The notes beneath the pieces are model-generated. The model made no database searches and had not been told where the DNA came from. It saw only the letters and a list, made by a program, of their open reading frames with translations. A stretch of 60,000 nucleotides of DNA from Chrysomallon squamiferum. Taxonomy: Eukaryota; Mollusca; Gastropoda; Neomphalida; Peltospiridae. Positions 26,501 to 37,118 of this stretch are shown in pieces; the stretch's first letter is position 1; each line of letters starts with the position of its first letter. The stretch spans positions 35,827,801 through 35,887,800 of the forward strand of contig CM022670.1 in the NCBI GenBank assembly GCA_012295275.1. Reading direction: 5' to 3'. A program made the translations under genes and the position numbers.

Positions 26501-29279
26501 TAATTATTATTATTTTGTTTGCTTCTTTGTTAGATGATGAAATGTTCTGATATTACAAGGTTCAATATTTAGTGTAGTATTTTAAGTTATTTTTCACAAC
26601 AGGCAAGAAATTTAATTTAAATCAACTGACTTAGCTTCATAATTGTATTTCTAATATGCCAAACAAATACTAGCTTACCATATTTGCAGTATTTTATAGC
26701 CAAATCAAATGCTTTCTAAAATAAAAAATAAACAAATAATACTAAATATCATGTGATGTCAAATGACATCGCAAAATAACAATCAATTTTTTATTAGCCT
26801 TCTTTCAAATAAATTATAATTATTTTTTTCTTTTCTGTCAGATAGCCTATAATATTAATGTCTTTATTTGGTGCTTTATTGTATTAATTTACATATATTT
26901 CAAAAGTATAGAAATAATTTCTCCAAGAGGGAGTGATTATATATTTGAGACAATTTTACAGTTCTTATCATCATCTGAATAGATAAATACATATTCTAGC
27001 TTAAATATACTAATACATCTGACAAGGCAATATAACAAAGTGTTTAGATCATTTGAAAATTAACTTTTGATTGTTTAGTCTTCAGTCCAGTGTCCACAGA
27101 TACTTTAGAACTTACTCCATTTGATGCACTTGTTGCTTGTAGCAGACATAACTTTCCTAAAAAGGTTGGGTTATTTACTTCTCTTGAGTTGAACCTCTGA
27201 CATACTTGGTATACATCTGAGGACAAGATGTAGCAAAATGCAGGCTTTATTTTCTCACTGCCTCTTGCCATTGCTTCTAAGGTTTGAATCAACTCTATTT
27301 TGTTGCCCTTTAGGTGTAAAAAAAAAGTATTCTTTATACAGACGATACATCAGTTGGAGAATACGTAATTCAGTGATTTCATTTTAAAGTGATGATAGTC
27401 AAATCAAAAGGACTGTTGTGTAAGGCAGATATGTATGAAACAGAACCAACAGTAGATCCTCTTGAGGACAAATACCTAAATAATCAAGTATTAGTCATTA
27501 ACACTTAACTATACCTTGTTTCTGGGTTGTTATGGGTTTTTTGGTTTATTTTCTTCTTCTTTCTCTTTAATTTTATCATGATCATCATCACAGTGTACTT
27601 TTTAACTTTTCATAGTATGTTCTATTATTTTAGAGAAAATTCAAAATTATGTCACTGAATAATATGGGATATATATATATACACAGGTTAAGTGGGGTTT
27701 TTTTTTTTTTTTTTTTCTTTGTTGTAATTGTTAGGAGATAGCAGTTAATAAACTGAAATGGAAAATTTTTCTTTTTAAAAGAAAAAGAAAAAGCAATATA
27801 TAATTACCATGTGTGTCCACTGATTGTCTGCAAAAATACTAAATAATAATTTCTGAATAGCTAGCTGAGATGAAAATTCTGTCTTTGCAACCATTTTGTC
27901 ATTTTCCAAAACAAACTCTGCTGATCCTTCAGTTACAGACATGGCTGAATACAAGCATAGATAATATCAGTGGAATACATTTATTGTTGTCTTCTTTTAA
28001 TAGAATTTTTTTAAAAGCCTTTTAATAAAATGATTTTATCAGTTTTATTATTTTATTTTATTTTATTTTTTTTTTTTATTTTTTTTTTTTTTTTTTGTGG
28101 GGAGGTTGGGTTTTTTTTAAAAATAAAACAAAAACATATATATGCTGGTATGTATAACAGAAATTAAAAATAAATAAATAATTAATGAAAAGAAAAATTA
28201 TTAATATTTTTTATACAAATTATTCTGAAGTTTATTTTATTAATTATTATTATTGTTATTACTTTTTCTCTTTTCTTTTTAACATAAACCAGAATTATCG
28301 CAGATATAAAATGTTTTAAAGAAAAAAGAAAAAAAAAAAGACGTCTTTGGAATATGACTGTAGTTTATTCAAATTTTCATTGGAGTTCTACATTAATTGT
28401 AGCTTAACAACATCTCTAAAGTTACAAACGTTGTACATACCTTTGTACATTAAAAGAACAGCTGAGAATGCATATTCGCTTTTCTGAAGATAAAAAAATA
28501 ATTGAAAACTCCACCTTTTTTACTAATTAAATAATCAGATTAAGCACGTATCATATGAAAGTTTTAATCAGAGAACAAAAGTAAATAGATCTCAGAAGAA
28601 TTATAATGTTCGTCCCCATATTCTGAAGAACGAAAAATCAAACATCAATAATTTGAGAGAATGTATTGTAATATATCACATCTTAAAGAAAAAACAAATA
28701 ATTAACTTATTACAGAGTGAGGATATTAATTTAGAGTTTTATCCCAAGAGTTGTAAAGTAATTACAACGATAATTTATTTTAATGTTTTCTCCTATTTAC
28801 AAAGAAAATGAAACTAACGAGTAAAAACCGTAAATTCTATAAAAAAATCAAACTGATTAGAGAGAAGAAGAAAAATTATGCATACCTTTAATACAATTAT
28901 TTTAATGTACAGTTTATCAGTCAGTCGAAATCTTACCTCACCGTGTAAACTGGTGACTGTCTTTGATACGTATTGTAAGAAACGTAATTCAATATCACGT
29001 GAGAAATGTCCACAGCTATGAAGGTAATCGGCGGCAGTCTGACCAAATTCATCATTGACACGCTCATCAAAGTTTCCACTTCGTATTTTTTCAGCAGCAC
29101 AATCAACATTATTAATTATGGGTTCCATTATTGTGTTTATCGAGCTCTGCGGTGGAATAAAACGATAAATCGTATCTTTCTCTCAGCAAGTTTTAAACAA
29201 ATGAATAAGTAGTTTATATTTATTCTTACTGTTACGATTTTTTTTTCTTGATTGTTTTTTTAATTATTTTGTTTTCACT

Positions 29280-29329
<50 letters not shown>

Positions 29330-30277
29330 TAATGTTTCTAACGTTTGTAAAAGTATTTCCCAGTAATACATTTTCGAAAAGAGTGCATTAGACTGAGATA
29401 AACAAATAAAAGTGAAAGAAGCATTATAGTTCTGGAATTAATAATAAATAAAGTAAATAAATAAATGAACACACCTCTGTGACATTAGCCATTATGCCTT
29501 GCAAATTAGTCCTGAAATATATTAAAGCAACTAACAATATAATTTTTATATAATTTTTTTTCTTGTTACAACTTATCGGATAAATAACTCATTCATTTCA
29601 TCATCATCAATATTATTATTATTATTATTAATTTAAATAGATCTCCTGGTTTCTCACAACGGAGCAAAGGTAATATTTTACGACATTTTTTTTTTTTTTT
29701 TTAATCAATTATATGTAATGCAAAGCAATGTTCTCTATAATGATGGCTATTTTAGATACAGGTGTTCGTGTATTCTCAATACTATTGCATAATGAATGAT
29801 CAGCATTTAAATAGTCAATAAAATGAAAAATTGCAGAATTATTTGTTTTGACAACAACACCAGAATATGCCTCGTCAACGGTTTCAAAAGAATGCTGTTA
29901 CACTCTACTTGACAATACACACACAGTCGATAAAATATCATTCCACTGCACTTATGTTGATATAACAGTTTTAAACGTTAGACTTTATGACTAATAATCC
30001 ACTAGTTGAACACAGTGCATTTAACTTGTTTGCATCCCAAAAGAAAAAACACATTCTTAATATGATCACGTTCGCAAATGGATACACTTTCCTATACGAT
30101 TCACGATTAGAAACACACTTCACTGTACAATTCACTATTGTTTTTTTCACTACTAAGGAAGAGTAGATGCTACTTAAAGCGTTACTCTTAGCACAGCTAG
30201 GTTGTTTTGATCTATACGACAAGAAATAATTGTTAAGTTCTCTAGTTTAAATCTAATTTAAATATTTACTTCCTCAT
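15804..30277 (-). CDS. HELZ2-like gene B: TPR-like + RNB exonuclease + SF1 helicase
   Basis: Complete paralogue of gene A with 19 coding exons, 5' to 3': 30277-30270, 29511-29475, 29146-28937, 28483-28441, 27944-27808, 27307-27116, 26715-26679, 26412-26288, 26092-25964, 25478-25409, 24478-20711, 20573-20479, 20272-20126, 19813-19676, 19435-18735, 18345-18133, 17332-17119, 16592-16425, 15910-15804. Domains in order: TPR-like helices, NLS-like basic patch (KKKRSRR / KKKR), acidic linker, RNB nuclease, helicase. Total coding length is 6539 nt, one short of a multiple of three: the frame is broken by one missing base between 20774 and 20711, most likely at the A8 run 20765-20772. Restoring phase would give about 2179 residues; as printed, translation stops after about 1590. 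First exon choice (ATGAGGAA, then GTAAAT) rests on phase fit only; ATG at 29492 is the alternative. Likely a cytoplasmic or nuclear RNA-processing or antiviral factor by family analogy. Confidence 0.85.
16683..16712. repeat. Poly-A tract in gene B intron
   Basis: About 30 A on the plus strand, without flanking evidence of a retroposed gene. Confidence 0.9.
17029..17072. repeat. Poly-A followed by (TA)n in gene B intron
   Basis: About 22 A then 11 TA units. Confidence 0.9.
20711..24478 (-). CDS. Gene B long exon: linker, OB-like region and RNB domain
   Basis: This 3768-nt exon is open from its acceptor (CTGCAG at 24479-24484) almost to its donor. An acidic linker is followed by GRSKCGQCFNND, OB-like strands and the RNB domain (about 23265-22170). 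The RNase II-type catalytic set D-x5-D-x-D-D appears as DPPHSKDLDDA at about 23205-23237. The C-terminal RNB signature TSPIRRYVDL with following HR is intact near 22190-22215, so the nuclease looks active. After the RNB, OB/S1-like sequence continues to about 20800. A 15-bp tandem duplication at about 22121-22150 yields the repeat YMDCPYMDCPY. The reading frame at the donor (phase 1) is incompatible with the next exon, which needs phase 2; see the A8 run. Confidence 0.9.
20765..20772 (-). other. A8 run with apparent one-base frame break (possible -1 slippery site)
   Basis: On the minus strand the frame reads TCT AGA AAA AAA AGT. Frame 0 continues to the donor in phase 1, and the next exon then gives GAC GCA CCC AAC TAA. 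The frame one base back (AAG TAT ACA TTT AGA) is open to the donor in phase 2 and joins perfectly to CGC ACC CAA. That frame has TAG immediately before the run, so the shift must occur at or after it. Explanations are a missing A in the assembly, a real frameshift mutation, or programmed -1 slippage at A AAA AAA. Confidence 0.8.
25409..29511 (-). CDS. Gene B N-terminal TPR-like helical exons
   Basis: Nine exons encode about 325 helix-rich residues, including AETLYNYENSESFMIWAQ and ELKGNISAAKEKAELAL, which have TPR-like spacing. Intron positions match gene A exactly where lengths agree (43, 137, 37 and 125 nt). The 37-nt exon (26679-26715) and 43-nt exon (28441-28483) are easily missed by gene finders. 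The final exon (25409-25478) ends in a Lys/Arg cluster and splits a Gly codon (G|GT) with the long exon. Sequence identity to gene A here is low, in contrast to the RNB region. Confidence 0.8.
29282..29330. repeat. (ATT)16 microsatellite in gene B intron
   Basis: Perfect trinucleotide run between exons 29146 and 29475. Confidence 0.95.
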
Positions 30278-30525
30278 TGTGTAACTATGTGTTAACCGTC
30301 ACTTTGTTTCGTCCTAAAGGACTTTGGCACTATGCCAGAAAACAAAACTAAATCACAAATCAAAAATTCAATGCGAAATAACTTCTGGGAATTCAGATTA
30401 AGATGGGCGATTACTTCACCTAGCCTCCTGTGCGCATTTATCTGCGCATGTACCTGCGCGTTTACCTTGTATACAGCGCAGTTGTCAGGACAGTAGATTT
30501 GTAAATAGTGAAACCGAAAGTAGCC
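30270..30525 (-). promoter_or_regulatory. Predicted gene B first exon and promoter
   Basis: The predicted coding start is at 30275-30277 (ACACAATGAGGAA, then GTAAATATT donor) and joins in frame to exon 2. Upstream, 30415-30490 is unusually CpG-rich for this window and contains three 12-bp repeats of the TGCGCRTKTAYC type (30431-30466) that resemble NRF1 GCGCA sites. An IRF/ISRE-like site follows at 30508-30521. Start of transcription is inferred. Confidence 0.5.
30508..30521. promoter_or_regulatory. ISRE/IRF-like site upstream of gene B
   Basis: The plus strand reads GTGAAACCGAAAGT. It contains an exact GAAANNGAAA core (30510-30519), the IRF-binding consensus, and differs from a full ISRE mainly at the last C. 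It lies about 235 bases upstream of the predicted start codon of a HELZ2-like gene, a family that is interferon-induced in vertebrates. Whether an IRF binds here is inference. Confidence 0.45.
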
Positions 30526-31813
30526 AGTATTGCTTTCAGTATATATATATTTTTTTTTTTTTATCTTTCCCCTTCTTCATTTCTGTCAGATCGGAGGGCA
30601 GAAAGCCTGTAATACATATAAAGATGTCAAACTCATACATCAATTCTTACATTATTAAACACTATTTTGTGGTCATATTTTTAATGATTATTAACGTTTT
30701 TATCCCCTTGTGAAATTACAGTTATATAAATATATAATTTTCATATTTAAAAATATGTATTCATATTGTTAATATTCATTGTGACGGGACAATCTTCCGC
30801 TTGTAAATGTCACTTGTATCTGACTGTTGATTGATGTGACAGATTACAATATTTCTAGTCATCCATATTAACCTTTACTACCACTCTGAATGTGTAACGC
30901 TAGTGCGAATATAGTTTTTAAACTTGTCTTGTGTTTGTCGTGTTCTAGTGTGTAAAAACGTGATACGGTATTTACAATATATTGCATACATAGATCCCAT
31001 ATATGATACCCCTAGAGCAAGCCAACAGATATATATATATTTACAATTAAGGACATCCCTGTGATATACACAATTTATGAAACGGCTTTTAGGAAATAAA
31101 GTGAGACTGAAATTGTGAAAGGAGGGGTGTTTATGGTTTAAGTCCTCCGTGAGATTTATTTATTTATTTAGTTAGTGAGTTTGTTGGGGATTTTTGCTAT
31201 TATTATTATTATTTTTGTTGTTGGTAGTGTAACTGTAAATTTCAGGACCATTATGAGCCTATTTGCACTGGATATAAGGATTATGTTGTATACACTATAT
31301 CAGTAATTCGGTCAAATAAAGCTAGGTGTAACCAATATGTCGATTTTGCTAAAATTAGATATTTTTGAGATCATTCATAAATTTACTGATAATAATAATA
31401 CTGTACAATTTGCAACTTTAATATTGTGTATATAGGTGCTATATACATAAACATAAGAAAGTTAAAATTAATTGCAAGACAATTGACAAAGTTTGGCTGA
31501 CAAACGTCTCGGACGCCATATTAGAACAGAAACTGGGTATAAGCTAGAGACTAATAGTACTTCCAGTTTCTGTATACAATATATATCTGTGTATCAATTT
31601 ATCTATCTGTCTAATTATTTTATACTGATATTAGTTGTTCTATTTAATTTTGTCTCCAAATGGAAAAACAATTTGATATAACTATGTATCTTTTTTTTCT
31701 TTATTATAAATAATTATTTAAAAAATTTAACAAGCTGAATTATTATTAAATAATATTATTTATTTAAATTAATATTTGACAGATCTCATTGTGTAACTCT
31801 TTTTCGTGTGACA

Positions 31814-31854
<41 letters not shown>
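31814..31854. repeat. (AAT)n microsatellite, intergenic
   Basis: Perfect run of about 13 units. Confidence 0.95.
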
Positions 31855-31857
<3 letters not shown>

Positions 31858-32394
31858 CATAAGTATTTTAAAAATGAGGTAAGACTGTATTACTTAACGA
31901 AGACGATCGTAAAAACAGTTATATAGCCTATATATTGAAAGTAGTTTCCTTGATTGTTGAACGTTTCTTAATATTTTATGAAAAATAAAAATGAATAATT
32001 ACAATAAACAAATTATCTATTTAATTTATTTATTACCACTACTATTTATTTATTTTTTTTTTTTTTTTTTTCATAGTTTATTTATTTCTTGGATTTGTCA
32101 GTTATATTAGTAGAATGGCTAAATTTTAAAAAATTTCATCCTCGAAAGCATTACGAAAACATCGGGAAAGTCAGGATATGGTTAAAATTCAAAACAAACA
32201 AACAACAATATAATTACTCAACGGATATATTCATATTAACTAACAGAAAGTTGGCTGCAAGTGTCCCTAGAGTTTTCTTTTAATCAGGTAGGCTTTGAAA
32301 TTATGAAATTTGTAGCCATTCATATATTTAGTTGTTTATACGTGATCGTTTTTATGTAATTGTCTATCTTGTTACTAATTCAAACATTTTAAAA

Positions 32395-33440
32395 CAGGGT
32401 TCCGTACATCTTGGGCTGTAAAAATTTCCATAACAATTTCCAGAATTTTCCATAACCCACAAATCCAAATTTCCAAAAACCACTTCCAAGTAAACTCAAT
32501 CGCAACGAAGTGGGTATTTTGTTGTTGTTTTTTTGCAGTTTTAGGATGTTTGTCACCGTTAAAACTTATGCCTTGACTAAGCTTACGCATAGTACACGTT
32601 GGATTACTAGTAATAAAACAAAAATATTGCTGTTTTGTTCTTGGGTAGGGCATGACTAAGATGATATGTAAGGCAGACTGCCAGAAATATGAATACAGAA
32701 GTACTGCTTAATAAAAAGTGGTCTTGTTCCTTTCTTATTCAGTTAATAAGTACCTTTATAATGCACCAAAACATAGGGGGCGGCGGTTTATATAACGGTG
32801 CCCTTTATATATTAATTTTATTTTCAATTCCAAATAATGATTCAACAGCTTCTGTAGGTAGGATGTGACAGAAACTTGAACTGATTGGATCAGCTGGTTG
32901 TCATTCCATTAAACCATTGCGTGGCGTTTCACTGTGTGCATGTTGATAAACGCCACGACACTCCAACGATGTACACTTATCTGTATCGTAAACAATTACA
33001 CTGAGCGCTTAGTACTATCACAACAAAGTTTACTCAGCCAGTCCGACAGAAGTTTAAAACAAGTGTCACCTACTGTTGATAAATTAAACAAATTTAATAA
33101 AAACTGGAAAACAGGAAACGAAATATTGTTGCTTTTAGCAACACGCGCTCCCGCATAAACTGTGGCGTGCAGGATGTCACGTGACACCGATAAAAGCGCA
33201 TCTTAGTTGTGTGTAGTGGTTTTACAGTTTTAAACGCATACATTTTTCCACAGCACTACTGAATATGGGAACAATAAATTACCAGTACTACGTGTTTGGA
33301 ACAATGGTGAAACAAACCAGTTTTTCATACATTTTATTTACGGCAAGGACATAGTTTTCCATAACTTTTCCAAAACGTTTAAAGTCCTGTGACGAATTTC
33401 CAAAACTTTCGAAGACTTTTCAAAATGCGTACGAACCCAG
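32395..33440. mobile_element. Non-autonomous hAT-like element
   Basis: The left end begins CAGGGTTCCGTAC and the right end finishes GCGTACGAACCCAG, giving imperfect terminal inverted repeats of the CAGGGTTC type common in animal hAT elements. Both sub-terminal regions carry related TTTCCA/TTCCATAA-rich sequence in inverted orientation (32420-32500 and 33350-33425). Flanks TTTTAAAA and ATTAAAAT are only an imperfect 8-bp target duplication. The 1046-bp interior has no transposase. It includes a 10-bp perfect hairpin (32920-32957) and the palindrome GTCACGTGAC (33176-33185). Confidence 0.6.
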
Positions 33441-34950
33441 ATTAAAATTTAAATGTCTCAGCCGATTTGAGATTCAAAGAGATAAAATTCTAAAAAAAAG
33501 TAGTAATAATAATAATGGTTTTTTTTTTTGTTGGTTTTTTTGAAATAAAACAAAACAGAATGATGCTAAGGTCAATGTTTTGTATTTACTTACGTTTTGG
33601 CAGATTTTTATAAGCAGGCATGTCCTCCTACTGTGAAAATTAATGCCCCTGATAAGCAGATTTTATGTCTTTGACATTGCAAATAGCATCAGAAGATTTT
33701 GCAAAACTCATAATTAATTTTGTCAAGACTTGAACAATCGCATTTCTAGTTTATATTAAGTAAATCAAACGTGAGGGAAAGATATGAATATTTATCTGTC
33801 AATAGAACTTATAGCAATATAACAAAACCAAACAACAACAAACACTTTCAAAAGCAATATTTATTTTTATCTCTCATGAAACAAAACAGCTGAAATGTAA
33901 CCGATTACATTTTAGAATACATCTTTATGTTTAAATAAATTCTGGAGGGAAGGAACAAGCAAAATGGGCAAGAATATAATTGTTTTATTTTTCTTATATG
34001 TGAATATATATATATATATATATATATAAACTTATAATTATTAATTCATGAGTTGATTTAGTTCTTATTTTGAATAAATGTCATTAAAATTTTTTTACAA
34101 AACAAAACAATTTTTAACAAAAGAACTGATGTTATTGCAGTTCACAGCATTTTTATTTTACAGTTTTTTTATTAATTATATTCAATTTTTATTTTTATTT
34201 ATTTTTTATAATGTGCAACATGTTAACAATAATAATCTTTAAGAAAAATGTATGGACATTGTTTTTCTGCAGCTGCAACATATGTTGTGTTTTCTTTTAT
34301 TAACTGTGTGGCCTATGATAAAAATAAAAAAATTCTTTAACAGTAGGTGAGATTAAGTTAATTTTCCAGATTAAACATAAGCAATTTCCAAATGAAATCA
34401 CTGGTAAAATGATTTTAACACTGGCATTAGGAATAATAAGAATTAAAGAATATAAAGAATAATAAGAATTAGTATTAAAAAAAAAAGTAAAAGAAACAGT
34501 GACACAAAAACAGTGAAAAAAAAAAAAATATAATACAAATTTAATTGAAAATTGTAACAATGAATTCATAACATTTGAGAAATGAATTATTTTCTGTTGG
34601 GACAACTAACATTTATGACACAGTGAAAACTAAATATTTCATCTACTAAATAACAGAAATATGTCAAACATATACCTGAAAATCATATTAAAAAAAAACA
34701 ATGAAAAAAAGAAGTTTACATCAGTATAAATTTAATACCCTATTTCTAATATATCTACAAAATAATAAAACAAGAGAATAAAAAATAACTTTTAAATAAA
34801 TGTTTTTTTTAAGTGCAGTATTTTTAGTCACTGAGATTTATGTGAAAATAACATGTGATCATTTACAAGGGTTTTTTTTAACATAATTTATAACCAACAA
34901 AATTACAACAGTAGGTTTAGTACCGCAAAAAAAAAAAAAAAACGCCAATG

Positions 34951-34956
34951 TTTATT
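34951..34956 (-). terminator. Candidate IFT172 poly(A) signal
   Basis: AATAAA on the minus strand about 126 bases after the stop, followed within 20 bases by a T17 tract typical of downstream elements. It is the first AATAAA after the stop, which implies a short 3' UTR. Confidence 0.5.
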
Positions 34957-35081
34957 GGTGGATGGATAATAAAATCACAGATACAATGTCTAATTTATTT
35001 TTGAGTTAAAACTTTATCACAGACAACATGCAACAAGTAATTCCAAGTGGACACATTATGGCTACAGTTTCAGTCACATGT

Positions 35082-36648
35082 TTAGTGGAAAGAGTAACTT
35101 GGGTTAGATGGTGCTCCACACCAGTTGCCTATGAACTTCAAAACATCCTGAAGTTCTGGGCTGTGAGAAACCTTAAAATAATAACAATAATTAACAACAA
35201 CTGTAACGGTATTCATAAAATCAATAATGATAGCATTAATCATAATAATATAGTAACAAATACCAATAACACACACATTTTATTTTAAAATTATTATTAG
35301 AGCAGTTTAAAAAAGAAAAGAAAAGCCCCTGATATCTACTCAATTTGTAATTCATATCCACAAAATACATTATCAGTTAGGATTAATCATTTATTGAATG
35401 ATCCAAGAGATAACCACACTGTTCATGAATATATGAACAACAACAATAATTTCTTGTTTATTCTACTGGGTAAAAATGTACACTTACCTTTGTTGCCATA
35501 AGCAATTTGTTCCAGTCATCTTTATTAGCCACTTTGCCTGGTTTGTTGAATTCAAATTTATTTCTTAAGACAGGATAACCTATAGGGTGGGGGACACAGA
35601 AAAGAAAGCATTGTTATTAGCCAATAGAAACCAATAGAGAAAACACAGATTACTGAATAAATGCATAATACTAGAGACTTAAATGTATGAAAAGAGGTAA
35701 GTGTTCATGAGTAGAGAATTTTGTATTTTCAATTTCTTCTAGAACCTTTTTAACCTTTCTGTGGAACTCTAAGCATAATTCAGAAACTTTTCCCAGTGCT
35801 TTGTTGCATTTAAGTTTTACAGACTGAGCCAAAAGTATTGTAGTTATGAACAGACAGAAAAATTAAACAGTGCAATAATTTATTGTAAAGATGTTCATGA
35901 CTGCTGCCATTCCTACAAAACTGTTCTTAAATACATGCAGTGATTGCTTTTGTTTGACGTTTGATACACAAATTACCATATGAGAAATTCGTTACTGCTC
36001 ACAAAATGTAAAAGACAGCCAAAATTAGAATTCATTGCAAAGTGGAAAAAAAAAAACAATAACAATAACAACATGATAATGATGACTAACCTGTAACAAC
36101 ACAAGGCAGGGACTTGATGCCAGTGTCTGGGGCCACCAGTGACGCTTCGTAGATGTTACGTTCATCTTTTGGAAGGATCTGCTCAACTTTCTGGTCCATT
36201 GAAACAGCCAAAACCCACTCCTTTATCTCTTCATGTTGCAGATTCTTTATCACAAATTTAAAAAATTATATTATAAAGATAATAATAGGAACAATACAAT
36301 TTTAAAATGTAAAATATCTATTTTAAAATTACTGTGACTAATTTATTTGTATGGAATGTAATTAGTAACATGAATGTGGGTGTGCATTTCTCTCTTTGCT
36401 TGTATGTGTACTAACATTCATTGCTACAGAAAGTAAAAAATTAGTAGGTGACTGTTAAAAAACTGCATGGTGATTTAATTATAATAACAGAGGTTTAATA
36501 GAAAAATCAATGACACTATATATAGGTGTATCGCAAGATAATTAAAAAGTTCTTGATAACCTATATTTTAACATTGTGTTTTCCTATTTTCATGTTTATT
36601 TATAAATGATGTTGATTAAAGAATTACAAAAAATAAATAAATTAATTA

Positions 36649-36704
<56 letters not shown>

Positions 36705-37069
36705 CCTAACTCACAGACAAATATGGTTTTTCTGGTAATGGTATTTCAAATGGAATATCTGTATCCTGGAAGTCACTATGGTCCAGCATATCCAATGAAC
36801 CCTCCTCTATTGCCTAAAAATTAGCACAGAAAAACATTTCATAAGTTAATAGATTAATTAATACTGTAATGAAAATAAATATACAAATAATAAAGCATAT
36901 ATGACTTAATTTTAACATCTGATATAAATATATAAATGTAGTTTACTTTTGAAGTGAGAAAATATACAAGATTTTTTGCTTTACTAAACATTATATATTG
37001 TTTTTTATACTACATTCTTGTCTTTTCTCTGCATGTATGTGTATGTGTGTGTGTTTGTGTATGTGAGTT

Positions 37070-37118
<49 letters not shown>

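Larger units (their letters stand above)
30526..34950. other. Intergenic region between gene B and IFT172
   Basis: No gene is supported here. It holds an AAT microsatellite (31814-31854), a hAT-like non-autonomous element (32395-33440), TA and poly-T tracts, and otherwise featureless AT-rich DNA. Short open frames (31493-31681, 32089-32283, 34300-34605) show no recognisable protein and resemble chance. Confidence 0.65.

Noticed and set aside
29971-30222. 83-codon minus-strand frame between predicted exon 1 and exon 2 of gene B
   Set aside because: It is not needed for any in-phase joining and is unlike the gene A N-terminus; treated as intron.
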